Positions 16,372-24,388 of a stretch of 64,000 nucleotides of DNA are shown here, piece after piece (within the stretch, counting starts at the first letter, position 1; each line of letters begins with the position of its first letter). The position numbers were made by a program, and so were the translations under genes. The notes under the pieces were generated by a model, which saw only the letters and a list, made by a program, of their open reading frames with translations, had not been told where the DNA came from and made no database searches. This DNA comes from Armatimonadaceae bacterium. Its GTDB lineage: Bacteria; Armatimonadota; Armatimonadia; Armatimonadales; Armatimonadaceae. The stretch is taken from the NCBI GenBank assembly GCA_030447685.1, contig JAUJOK010000015.1, forward strand, positions 40,140 to 104,139, read 5' to 3'.

Positions 16372-17844
16372 TCAATCGATCCACTTGCGGCCATCGCGGG
16401 CGATAAGATCGTCGGCGGCGTCGGGTCCCCAGGTCCCGGCGGGGTAGCCGGGAACGTCGGGGTCGGAGCGCCAGTAGGCCAGCAGCGGGTCCACGACGCG
16501 CCAGGCGGCGTCTATCTCGTCCTCGCGCATGAACAGCAGGGCGTCGCCGTGCAGGGCGTCCAGCAGCAGCCGCTCATAGGCGTCGCGCATCCGGTTCTCC
16601 TTGAACACGTCGCCGTACAGCATATCCAACTCGACCGGCAGCAGATCATGGGCGGTGCCGGGGCGCTTCAGCTCGACGGTGAGGGCGATCTCGGCGTCGG
16701 GTTGGATGCGGAGCCGCAGAACGTTCGGCTCGGGTTTGCGGCTGGAGCCTCGGAACAGAGTAAGCGGCGCACCCTTGAACTGGATGTTGACCTCGGTGCG
16801 CTGCTTGGGCAGACGCTTACCCGCGCGGATATAAAACGGCACACCCGACCAGCGCCATGATTCGATAAACAGCCGCGCGGCCATATAGGTCTCGGTGGTG
16901 GAATCGGGCGGGACGGCGTATTCGGAGCGGTAGCCGGGCACGGGCTTGCCCTCGGTATCCTTGCCGGGACCGTACTGGCCGCGCACCGCGTAGTGGGAGT
17001 TGAGCGGGCGCATCGCCTCCAGCACCTTTACCTTTTCGTCGCGTATGGCGGCGGCGGAAAAGGAGTTCGGTGGCTCCATCGCGACAAGCGCAATAACCTG
17101 AAGCGCGTGGCTCTGCACCATGTCGCGCGTTTCGCCCATGCTGTTGAAGTAGTTGCCGCGCCGCTCGACGCCCAGCGTTTCGGCGACCGTTACCTGCACA
17201 TGATCCACGTAGCCCCGGTTCCAGAGCGGCTCGAACAGCGAGTTGGCGAAGCGCAGCACGGTCACGTCCTGCACGGCGTCCTTGCCCAGATAGTGGTCGA
17301 TGCGGTAAACCTGGTCCTCTTTGGCGATATTGTGGAACAGGGCGGTCATTCTGCGCGCGGAGTCGCGGTCGATGCCGAACGGCTTTTCGGCGATCAGGCG
17401 CGTCCAGGGCGTCTTGTGCGCGCTGTCCGTCACCAGGCCCGCCGCCTGAAGGTTTTGCAGCACATCCGGTACGCAGGTCGGCGGCGTCGCCAGGTAAAAC
17501 AGCCGGTTGCCACCCGTTTCCCGCGCCGCGTCGGTCTCTTTCAGCGCGTCGGCCAGCTTTTTGTACGCTTCGGGATCGCTGAAATCGGCGGGGATGAGTG
17601 ACGTGAGGGCGATGAACTCGTTCAAAGCGCAGGTATGGCGCTCGTTATCGCCGACGAACTCCGTCAGCGCCTCCCGCACGAACTCCTGATAGTCAGGCTG
17701 TTTTTTATCGGGAATCGCAAACCCGACGATGGCGAAGTTGCGCGGCAGCATATCCTCGCAATACAAACGGAACAATGCAGGCAGCAGTTTGCGCCGCGAT
17801 AAATCGCCGGTCGCGCCGAAAAGAACGAAGATACACGGTTCCAT
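16372..17844 (-). CDS. zwf: Glucose-6-phosphate dehydrogenase (copy B)
   Basis: 490 aa, full length. Nucleotide loop [26 protein letters not shown] and the active site [21 protein letters not shown]. The catalytic His is kept, but KDAVQD replaces the usual KE(T/S)VQN. It starts three bases after the gnd stop, so the two are surely co-transcribed and this is the copy tied to 6-phosphogluconate use. Difference from copy A along the whole length suggests an old duplication or separate origin. Cofactor or substrate preference may differ. Confidence 0.95.
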   Translation of the reverse strand: MEPCIFVLFGATGDLSRRKLLPALFRLYCEDMLPRNFAIVGFAIPDKKQPDYQEFVREALTEFVGDNERHTCALNEFIALTSLIPADFSDPEAYKKLADALKETDAARETGGNRLFYLATPPTCVPDVLQNLQAAGLVTDSAHKTPWTRLIAEKPFGIDRDSARRMTALFHNIAKEDQVYRIDHYLGKDAVQDVTVLRFANSLFEPLWNRGYVDHVQVTVAETLGVERRGNYFNSMGETRDMVQSHALQVIALVAMEPPNSFSAAAIRDEKVKVLEAMRPLNSHYAVRGQYGPGKDTEGKPVPGYRSEYAVPPDSTTETYMAARLFIESWRWSGVPFYIRAGKRLPKQRTEVNIQFKGAPLTLFRGSSRKPEPNVLRLRIQPDAEIALTVELKRPGTAHDLLPVELDMLYGDVFKENRMRDAYERLLLDALHGDALLFMREDEIDAAWRVVDPLLAYWRSDPDVPGYPAGTWGPDAADDLIARDGRKWID

Positions 17845-17847
17845 TGG

Positions 17848-18807
17848 CTACAAATCCCTCGCCCCACCCGATGGCTGCGGCCCGGTGTTGGGGTCCGCCT
17901 CTTTTTCTTTGGCCGTGATGGCATGACCGCCGAACTGATTACGCAGCGCGGCGATGGTCTTCGCGCCGAACGAATCGTCCTGCCGCGACCGGAAGCGCAT
18001 TTGCAGGCTGAGGGTAATGACCGGCAGTGGAATGGCGCGCTCGACGCTTTCCTGAACGGTCCAGCGCCCCTCGCCGGAGTCGTCTATCCAGCCCTTGATA
18101 CTTTCCAGATCGTCGCTTTCGGCAAAGGCGCGCTCGGCCAGTTCCAGCAGCCAGGAGCGGACGACGCTGCCCTGGTTCCACAAATGGGACAGCGCCCCGA
18201 GGTCAAAATCGAACTCGCTGGCGGCGTTGAGCAGTTCGAAGCCCTCAGCATAGGCTTGCAGCATGCCGTACTCGATGCCGTTGTGAACCATCTTAGCGAA
18301 GTGCCCCGCGCCCGACGGCCCTACATGCAGATAGCCGTCCGGCGGCGCGAGGTCGCGCAAGAGCGGTTCGACGGTTGCAAAGGCCGCCTTCGGTCCACCC
18401 AGCATCAGGCAGTAGCCGTTTTTGAGGCCCCAGACGCCGCCGGAGGTTCCGCAGTCCAGAAAATGGAGACCGCGCCCGGCCATCCCCGCGCCGCGCCGCC
18501 GGGAATCCTTGTAGTTGGAGTTGCCGCCGTCAATAATGATGTCGCCGGGTGAAGCCAAGGACGCGATCTCGCTCAGAACGCTTTCGGTGATTTTACCGGC
18601 GGGAACCATCGCCCAGAAGACCCGCGGCGACTGTGTAAATTTTTCGGCCAGGCGCACGACCGTATCCGTGGCATCGATCCCTTCACCTTGGCTGTGCTCG
18701 CGCACAACCGGCGATGGGTCCGAGCCGAAGACAGTGTGCCCATGGTCATGCAGTCGCGCGGCCATATTGCCGCCCATACGCCCCAGTCCGATAAAGCCGA
18801 TTTCCAT
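17848..18807 (-). CDS. gnd: 6-phosphogluconate dehydrogenase, decarboxylating (short GndA type)
   Basis: Converts 6-phosphogluconate to ribulose-5-phosphate and CO2. 319 aa, the short form rather than the 470-aa E. coli type. Motifs: IGFIGLGRMGGNMAARL (Rossmann), IIDGGNSNYKDS (substrate), FLDCGTSGGVWG, GHFAKMVHNGIEYGMLQ with catalytic Lys, then a shortened all-helical domain. Short forms are often NAD-preferring. First gene of gnd-zwfB-unknown-zwfA-HEAT on the minus strand; a strong terminator lies upstream and isolates it from doxX. Confidence 0.95.
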   Translation of the reverse strand: MEIGFIGLGRMGGNMAARLHDHGHTVFGSDPSPVVREHSQGEGIDATDTVVRLAEKFTQSPRVFWAMVPAGKITESVLSEIASLASPGDIIIDGGNSNYKDSRRRGAGMAGRGLHFLDCGTSGGVWGLKNGYCLMLGGPKAAFATVEPLLRDLAPPDGYLHVGPSGAGHFAKMVHNGIEYGMLQAYAEGFELLNAASEFDFDLGALSHLWNQGSVVRSWLLELAERAFAESDDLESIKGWIDDSGEGRWTVQESVERAIPLPVITLSLQMRFRSRQDDSFGAKTIAALRNQFGGHAITAKEKEADPNTGPQPSGGARDL

Positions 18808-18893
18808 CTGAACCCCCTGCCCCAGAAATAGCCGAGCACCACCGCCGCCGCCACTCTGCTGCCAGTTTACCCGACCCGCACGGCAAGTAAAGC

Positions 18894-18930
18894 AAAACGC
18901 CGGGCAGGTACCAACCCTGCCCGGCGTTTT
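18894..18930 (-). terminator. Bidirectional intrinsic terminator between doxX and gnd
   Basis: Perfect 15-bp stem, AAAACGCCGGGCAGG (18894-18908) with its complement at 18916-18930 and a 7-base loop. The stem ends give A/T tails on both strands. In context it ends the doxX transcript (minus) before gnd. Confidence 0.85.
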
Positions 18931-18983
18931 CTGCCTTTATTCTCTTGTTCGCTCGCTTTATTTGGTCGCGGTTTTGCCTGTTG

Positions 18984-19442
18984 TTATTCCAGCGCGGCGA
19001 TAGGTCGACCGGTATTGGCGGCTTTGGGAAGCGGCAGCAAACGCGCGACCGTGTAGGCACCCGGCCCCACCATCAGGATCGGCAAAAGCAGGCCGATCCG
19101 CGCCAGGTTCTATCCCACCCCGCCATCCCACCGGAAAAAGCCGTTCCTCCCCTGCCCCAGCGCAACGGCTCCCAGCATTTTCATCCTGCCCGCCGCCGCC
19201 GAGAAGCGCGACAGAAAGCCGACAATCATCCCCAGCCCGCCAAAAAACTCCCCAAAAGCGACCAGAAAGCCGATGATGGGCGGCCCTGCCTTCCAGCTTT
19301 GCATGGTGGCGGCAAGTCCCTCCCCGCCGAACGCGCCGAACAGCTTCTGCGCGCCATGCGCCATAAAGATGGTCCCGACGATGATACGAACCGCCAGCAG
19401 CGCCCAGTCCAGCGCGGCGCGATTTTCGGTTCTCGTTTCCAT
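18984..19442 (-). pseudogene. DoxX family protein interrupted by an in-frame amber codon
   Basis: The frame starts at ATG 19442 and has normal DoxX sequence: IIVGTIFMAHGAQKLFGAFGG, PIIGFLVAFGEFFGGLGMIVG, then NGFFRWDGGVG. A TAG at 19112-19110 stops it at 110 aa. In the same frame a further 41 codons (NLARIGLLLPILMVGPGAYT...) encode exactly the missing fourth membrane segment and end in TAA at 18986-18984. A single TAC/TAT to TAG change, or an assembly error, explains this. Divergent from hxlR across a shared promoter region, a typical redox-stress pairing. Without readthrough the product lacks its last membrane helix. Confidence 0.85.
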
Positions 19443-19479
19443 GAACGTCTCTCCCTCCCGGTAAATGGTTCGATGTTGT

Positions 19480-19541
19480 ATTATAACCTGTTATACTCCA
19501 AAAAGTATAGCGTAACGAAAAATAATGTGACGTGGTATAAT
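19480..19541. promoter_or_regulatory. Divergent doxX/hxlR promoter region with palindromic operator candidate
   Basis: TATAAT on the plus strand (19536-19541) can serve hxlR; TATAAT on the minus strand (complement of 19480-19485) can serve doxX. Both -35 boxes are weak. Between them is TATACT-CCAAAA-AGTATA (19492-19509), a perfect 6-6-6 inverted repeat. HxlR/DUF24 regulators bind such AT-rich palindromes, so this is the likely operator for both genes. Confidence 0.6.
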
Positions 19542-19567
19542 ACACGTACCCGGAAGAGGAAGTTCCC

Positions 19568-20014
19568 ATGTGCGAAGAAAAGTGTGCGAGCATCGAGTTG
19601 CCCGAGATAGTTGCGGCGCAGAAGGCGGCGATGCCCACCTTTTGCCCGGTCGCGGCGACGCTGAACCTGCTTCATGAGAAGTGGACGCTGCATATCGTCC
19701 ACGCGCTGCTGATGGGAAGAAAGCGGTTCAACGAGATCGGGCACGCACTTGGCGGCGTCAATCCGAGCACGCTCCGGGAGCGGCTGCGGGGTCTTGAAGA
19801 GAAGGGAATGGTTCAGCGGACGGTGCTTTCGACCATTCCGCCGTGGGTGGAGTATGAGCTGACGGATAAGGGACGCGCGCTCAGCGATGTGATGGACGCA
19901 ATGGCTCGCTGGGCAGAACAATGGGTCGAGGAACCCGGTGGAGCGGGCGGAGAAAGCCGAAGCTGTCAGTCCAGCGCGCCTGCTATGCCCAGTCCGACTG
20001 CCAAAACAAAATAA
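19568..20014 (+). CDS. HxlR (DUF24) family winged-helix transcriptional regulator
   Basis: 148 aa. Winged-helix core: PVAATLNLLHEKWTLHIVHALLMGRKRFNEI, then STLRERLRGLEEKGMVQRTV and VEYELTDKGRAL. Cys residues at the N-terminus (MCEEKCAS) and in FCPVAAT are placed like the redox-sensing Cys of YodB/HypR/QorR-type members, which respond to quinones, aldehydes or disulfide stress. Divergent from the doxX gene, its probable target. The 3' end overlaps the convergent TPR gene by 49 bases, and the last 30 residues lack family character. Confidence 0.88.
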   Translation: MCEEKCASIELPEIVAAQKAAMPTFCPVAATLNLLHEKWTLHIVHALLMGRKRFNEIGHALGGVNPSTLRERLRGLEEKGMVQRTVLSTIPPWVEYELTDKGRALSDVMDAMARWAEQWVEEPGGAGGESRSCQSSAPAMPSPTAKTK

Positions 20015-20814
20015 AGCAGGAACAGGACAAAGATCACGGTGCCGATAATGCCGCAGACGCGTCCCGCAACCACGGAACCACGCTGCGTTTGATCGACACC
20101 GGGCATATCGAGCGTCCGCAGCGCATTGTTCGCCATCACCCACGCGACCGGTCCCAGCAGACCCGGCAGAAAGCACGAACAGCCTCCGGCGAGGCTGATG
20201 ATCCCGAGTATCAGGATTAACGTCCCGTTGACCGGAGGAGCATACGCAGCCTGCCCCATCACCGGCAGCGGTGGCGTGTTATACGGCGGGGCAGCAAGGA
20301 CAGGCTCTTCCCCGGCGGCGGCAGAAGTGGTGGACGGTGCGAAGTGTTCCGGCTCCGACGACAGCGGCGCAAGCCGAGGCTTGGGCGGCTCCGTTTGTGC
20401 TGAAGCGTCCGGGGAATCGTCGGCAGCCTCATTCTGGCCGCCGCGCAGCGATTCCAGAGCCGCGCGCGCCTGCTGATAGTTCGGATCAAGGGCGAGCGCC
20501 TGCTCCAGATGGTTTATCGCTTCTGCGTCGCGGCCCGTCGCCTGAAGCCCCACCGCCAGATTGTAATGATTGCGCGCTGAAGCGGGCGCGAGCGCGACGG
20601 CCTGTTCAAAGGCCGCTACCGCGCCTTCGGGATCTCCCGCCGAAGCCAGCGCGCCGCCCAGCAGCCGCCAGCCCGTTTCGTCCGCCGGATTTTCTTCCAC
20701 CGCACGGCGCAAAGCCGCCGCCGCCTCGGAAAACCGGCCTTCCTTCATTCGGGCCGTTCCTTCCGCCAGGGACGTTTCGCCGCCGCCGCCGCTGCTGCTT
20801 TCCCGTTCATCCAT
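19966..20814 (-). CDS. TPR protein with C-terminal DUF4190-like membrane domain
   Basis: 282 aa. Three TPR units cover about residues 15-120 (EAAAALRRAVEENPADETGW, AVAAFEQAVALAPASARNHY, AINHLEQALALDPNYQQARA). A Pro/Ser/Ala-rich linker follows, then two membrane segments with LILGIISLAGGCSCFLPGLLGPVAWVMA and an intervening GVDQTQRGSVVAGRVCGIIG, the DUF4190 pattern. The TPR would face the cytoplasm. It is a tandem paralogue of the next upstream gene: the TPR halves are closely alike but the membrane halves are unrelated. Confidence 0.75.
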   Translation of the reverse strand: MDERESSSGGGGETSLAEGTARMKEGRFSEAAAALRRAVEENPADETGWRLLGGALASAGDPEGAVAAFEQAVALAPASARNHYNLAVGLQATGRDAEAINHLEQALALDPNYQQARAALESLRGGQNEAADDSPDASAQTEPPKPRLAPLSSEPEHFAPSTTSAAAGEEPVLAAPPYNTPPLPVMGQAAYAPPVNGTLILILGIISLAGGCSCFLPGLLGPVAWVMANNALRTLDMPGVDQTQRGSVVAGRVCGIIGTVIFVLFLLYFVLAVGLGIAGALD

Positions 20815-20856
20815 TCACGTATCCTCCGGGCTGGTCCTCGATATCGCCTGCGGTCC

Positions 20857-21825
20857 TTATAATCCGCCCGCCCGCCGCCGCGCCTGCTCGAACACGGGGT
20901 AAAGAACCACGGCCACAAGCGCCGCCAGAACAATGACCGCAATCAACAGGGCCACCCCCCACTTCGTCCAGACGTTCTGGCACGCACGGAAATCATCGAT
21001 GGACTGGAAGCGGCGGTTTTGCCAGCCGATGCGGTTCCCGTTGATACCCAGGAAGATTTTTGCGCCCAGCCCCAGAATACCGATAAAAGGAATGAACTGT
21101 TGGACGATGTAAAAAACCAGCAATCCCACACCCCATGCCGCCCTATTGTGATTGAGCAGCCAGAGCCAGTCCAGGAAAAACGCCCCCCAGTTCCATCCTC
21201 CTTGTAGTTCGGCGGGAACGTCACCCTTTTGCCCCGATGTGTTCACAAACTCCCCGTAGTCGGCGCCGAGCATGGGCGGCGGCGGAACGTTCGTGTCGGA
21301 CATCCCGCCCCGCCCAAACGCGGAAGGCGGCTCCGCCGGGGTGGCGCTTCCGCCGACCGGCGTCAGGTCGTCCAGGGATCGCAGCGAGGGTTTGGCGGCG
21401 GAGTTGGGCGACGGGGCTTCGCCGGTGGCCTCGCGCATGCCGTAGCCCAGCGTTTCGCCGCGCGCCGAAAAATCCCGCAGCGCGGCGCGCGCCTGTTCAT
21501 AGTCCGGATTCAAGGCGAGCGCCTGCTCCAGATGGCTTTTTGCCGGGTAGAGGCTGCCCGTGTTTTGCAGGGCGATGGCAAGATTATAGTGGTTCTGCGC
21601 GGAATCAGGCGCAATCTGAGCGGCTTTTTCGAACGCCGAAACCGCACCCGCCGTGTCGCCGGACGAAGCGAGAGCGCCGCCTAATAGCCGCCAGGACGGC
21701 TCATCCTGCGGGTTCGCCGTCACGGCACGGCGCAGCGCGGCTGCCGCTTCCGGAAACTTCTTCATCTTCATCAATGCCGCGCCCTGGTCGCGCGCGCTCG
21801 GACTGTCCTGGTTTCCGTCGCTCAT
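20857..21825 (-). CDS. TPR protein with C-terminal multi-pass membrane domain
   Basis: 322 aa. The N-terminal three-TPR block is nearly superimposable on that of the downstream gene (EAAAALRRAVTANPQDEPSW, NHYNLAIALQNTGSLYPAKS). A linker of about 70 residues leads to a DUF2628-like domain (WNWGAFFLDWLWLLNHNRAAWG, FIPFIGILGLGAKIFLGING) and a last membrane helix before a short basic tail. No enzymatic motif. The pair looks like a duplicated TPR head attached to two different membrane modules. 42 bases separate the genes. Confidence 0.72.
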   Translation of the reverse strand: MSDGNQDSPSARDQGAALMKMKKFPEAAAALRRAVTANPQDEPSWRLLGGALASSGDTAGAVSAFEKAAQIAPDSAQNHYNLAIALQNTGSLYPAKSHLEQALALNPDYEQARAALRDFSARGETLGYGMREATGEAPSPNSAAKPSLRSLDDLTPVGGSATPAEPPSAFGRGGMSDTNVPPPPMLGADYGEFVNTSGQKGDVPAELQGGWNWGAFFLDWLWLLNHNRAAWGVGLLVFYIVQQFIPFIGILGLGAKIFLGINGNRIGWQNRRFQSIDDFRACQNVWTKWGVALLIAVIVLAALVAVVLYPVFEQARRRAGGL

Positions 21826-21874
21826 GGCCTGCCTCTCATGGTTGACGGCAGTATAAGCGAAACCTACTCCCGTG

Positions 21875-22375
21875 TCAATTGGAATCGGGAACGGCCCCGA
21901 GGAAGCCGACGAAGCGCTCGATAACTGCCGTCACCGGCAGATCGCTCATATTGCGCCCGACGTGAACGAAGGTGATGCGTTCCGTGGCATCCAGGATGAA
22001 GACTGCGGGTGAGGCGAGATTGACGCCTTCCCAGGACAGCCAGTAGTGAACGCCGTAGGCTTTGGCGACGCTGCGGCTTTCATCCACCAGCAGCGGAAAA
22101 GGAAGAGGGTTTGCTTCAAGGTAGCGGCGCACCGAAGCCGCACTCTGGCAGATAATGCCAGCCACGCGCACGCCGCCCGCCGCCAGGCGGTCGTGATTGT
22201 CCCGCAGGACGCGCATCTGCTCGCGGCAGAAAGGGCACCAGGTTCCGCGGAAAAAGACGAGCAGTACATCCTCGCCCGCCCACTGCGCGCGCCGGTATTC
22301 CTGTCCCGTCGCCGCATCGGGAAGCGTGAAATCCGGTGCGATGTCTCCTGTGTGCGGTGTGTCGGATCGCTTCAT
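21875..22375 (-). CDS. Peroxiredoxin / AhpC-TSA family thiol oxidoreductase
   Basis: 166 aa from ATG 22375; a longer frame upstream lies in the previous gene's end and lacks family sequence. Thioredoxin-fold motifs: GDIAPDFTLPDA, VFFRGTWCPFCREQM (a CxxC pair with peroxidatic Cys), FPLLVDESRSVAKAYGV and PAVFILDATERI. It resembles Bcp/PrxQ-like or alkyl hydroperoxide reductase-like proteins that reduce peroxides with thioredoxin. It starts 13 bases after the upstream glycosyltransferase stop, so it is probably in that transcript. Confidence 0.88.
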   Translation of the reverse strand: MKRSDTPHTGDIAPDFTLPDAATGQEYRRAQWAGEDVLLVFFRGTWCPFCREQMRVLRDNHDRLAAGGVRVAGIICQSAASVRRYLEANPLPFPLLVDESRSVAKAYGVHYWLSWEGVNLASPAVFILDATERITFVHVGRNMSDLPVTAVIERFVGFLGAVPDSN

Positions 22376-22388
22376 GTCTACTGGGAAA

Positions 22389-23969
22389 TTACTGGGCCGC
22401 GGGGGCGGCGGGTTCCCTCCGTGACTGCCCCCGCCCCGCAGGCGGAGTTTCAATGCGCTGGACGGAAGGCTGCGCGGGATTATCAGCGTAAAATCGGCGC
22501 ACCAGCGATACCGTGTACAGGTCGAAAGCCAGCATCAGCGCCGCAATCAGGCCCGCCGCAGCGCGCCCGCGGGGTCCCGGGCGGCGCACCAGCGTGGAAA
22601 CGGCGAAAAGAAACAGCACCGTGCTGGCCGGGGCCGCCGCCGTAATATAACGCCCCGCCGAGTTGATTACGTTCCAATCCGAATAGAATTGCTGCTCCAG
22701 AATCAGCAGAACGCAGATGCCGACGGAGGCGCTGGCCGCAAGAAGCAGAGTGCGGCCAGCGGGGTCGTGCGGCTCGCCGGTCAGCCCTCGGCGCGACCGC
22801 GACACATGCAGATACAGGAGCAGCAGCGCGAAAACATCCACAAGGAGGAAAAGCGCCTGCCAGGCTGGGCCTGCCTGCGGAAAGCCCGGCAGATAGAACT
22901 GCACCAGCCAGTAGGGAAACCAGGCGGTGGACGCGTACCAGAGGGCGGTCGAAAGCGGAGTCAGAACCATCGGAGCATTGGGCGGCAGAATACCCTCATG
23001 AACGAAGTCGGCGAGAGAGCCGTAGGCGGTCATGGGCCGGTCGAACGTTCGCAGAAACGCCGTTTCATAGGTCGCCTGGTTATAGGCGAACCAGGGAAGC
23101 ACCAGCACGGTGAACCAGGCCGCGAACCCGTACAGCGAACCCAGCGACAGGCGTCCCCGTTCGCGCGCGGCGGCAAACGCCAGAACGGCGGCGGCGGCGG
23201 GCAGCCACAGCAGTGCGGTCAGGCGGGTCATCGCCGCCAGCCCCAGCACGCCGCCCAGCCAGGCGCAATGGTTGGCCGCCGTTTCCGCGCTGTCGGTGCG
23301 GGCGATACGCGCCATCAGCAGCCAGGCCCACGCGCCGAACACCATCGCCAGCGGCTCATTGGAAAGATTACCGGTCATGTGGCCGAACATCGGCAAAAAC
23401 GCGACGAACGGCGCGGCAGCTAAGACGACCGTGGGACGGCTGGGAAAGGCGATACGGGCGGCGCGCGCCGTCAGCACCACCACGACCGCGCCGCATAGGG
23501 CGCACAGGCCGCGCAGAAACTGCCACACGGCGGACTGGGCGGCACCTGCCATCACCTGGTAAAACAGCGCCGCCAGCGCGTAAAACAGCGGCGGGTGCTG
23601 CGCCTGATAAGTGACGTATTGATCCGGCGACTTTCGGCGGGCCGGGTCAGGAGCGGGCAGCGCGCCCTGTTCCGCCAGCGACAGAATATACAGAAAATGC
23701 TCTTTTTCATCGGGGCCGATGCCGACAATCAGGCTCTGTTCGCCTCCACGCGGCAGATTGTCCGGCAGCGTCATCCGCTGCAGCGGCGTCGCCGTGATAT
23801 ACAGGCTTTGCAGGATCGCGTAGACGAGCAGCGTCACCACCAGCGATGCCCGCCACAGCCGCTCCGGTACCGGTTGTTCCGAAGTCGCGGGTACAGGCGG
23901 CGGCGATGGTGGTGCGACGGAGCGCGATGAAGCGACCGCGTGCGGCGTTTTCTTTTTCGTGCGAGCCAT
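22389..23969 (-). CDS. Polyprenyl-phosphate-dependent membrane glycosyltransferase
   Basis: 526 aa. A basic, Pro-rich N-tail is followed by about eleven membrane helices. The first periplasmic loop includes GIGPDEKEHFLYI, an acidic motif comparable with the catalytic loop of PMT/ArnT-type enzymes, and QAQHPPLFYALAALFY, the conserved HPP(L/F)FY motif of the family. Probably transfers a lipid-linked sugar to a surface glycan or protein. The second such enzyme in the window; the two share fold but little sequence. The C-terminus is Pro/Arg-rich. Confidence 0.8.
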   Translation of the reverse strand: MARTKKKTPHAVASSRSVAPPSPPPVPATSEQPVPERLWRASLVVTLLVYAILQSLYITATPLQRMTLPDNLPRGGEQSLIVGIGPDEKEHFLYILSLAEQGALPAPDPARRKSPDQYVTYQAQHPPLFYALAALFYQVMAGAAQSAVWQFLRGLCALCGAVVVVLTARAARIAFPSRPTVVLAAAPFVAFLPMFGHMTGNLSNEPLAMVFGAWAWLLMARIARTDSAETAANHCAWLGGVLGLAAMTRLTALLWLPAAAAVLAFAAARERGRLSLGSLYGFAAWFTVLVLPWFAYNQATYETAFLRTFDRPMTAYGSLADFVHEGILPPNAPMVLTPLSTALWYASTAWFPYWLVQFYLPGFPQAGPAWQALFLLVDVFALLLLYLHVSRSRRGLTGEPHDPAGRTLLLAASASVGICVLLILEQQFYSDWNVINSAGRYITAAAPASTVLFLFAVSTLVRRPGPRGRAAAGLIAALMLAFDLYTVSLVRRFYADNPAQPSVQRIETPPAGRGQSRREPAAPAAQ

Positions 23970-24039
23970 CGCCGCCTAAGTTCGACCCGCCGGGGCCGCG
24001 CTCCTGCGCGTCTTTTTCCGGCGGCATAGGTTCCGGCTC

Positions 24040-24068
24040 TTGACACAGGTGCGTTCGTATGCTATATT
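24040..24068 (+). promoter_or_regulatory. Sigma70-type promoter of the tRNA-Leu/tRNA-Gly unit
   Basis: TTGACA (24040-24045), a 17-base spacer and TATATT (24063-24068). Start of transcription would be about 24075, 15 bases before tRNA-Leu. This is the best -35/-10 match in the window. Confidence 0.85.
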
Positions 24069-24089
24069 TCTGAATGTCGGCAAAGCCAC

Positions 24090-24173
24090 GGGCGAGTGGT
24101 GGAACGGCAGACACGCTGGTCTTAGGAACCAGTGCCGCAAGGCGTAGGGGTTCAAATCCCCTCTTGCCCACCA
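24090..24173 (+). tRNA. tRNA-Leu (anticodon UAG)
   Basis: The acceptor stem GGGCGAG pairs with CTTGCCC, followed by discriminator A and encoded CCA. The anticodon stem CTGGT/ACCAG encloses loop CTTAGGA, giving UAG. A long variable arm (TGCCGCAAGGCG region) is as expected for a class II leucine tRNA. The T-loop GGTTCAAATCC is intact. Confidence 0.96.
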
Positions 24174-24204
24174 GACGTAGCGTGGATTTTTTAGAACCGT
24201 TCAT

Positions 24205-24279
<75 letters not shown>

Positions 24280-24302
24280 GTTTTTAATTTTGTGAAGGAA
24301 TC

Positions 24303-24355
24303 AGGATACTGGGACGCCGGGCACACGCCCAGGGCCTTCTCGGTATCCTTTTTTT
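24303..24355 (+). terminator. Intrinsic terminator after the tRNA pair
   Basis: AGGATAC (24303-24309) pairs with GTATCCT (24343-24349); an inner stem (CTGGG / CCCAG) extends the hairpin, and a run of seven T follows (24349-24355). It ends the tRNA transcript 34 bases before tig. Confidence 0.8.
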
Positions 24356-24388
24356 GGCAATAACATCAGCAGGAGAAGTTTCCCACGT

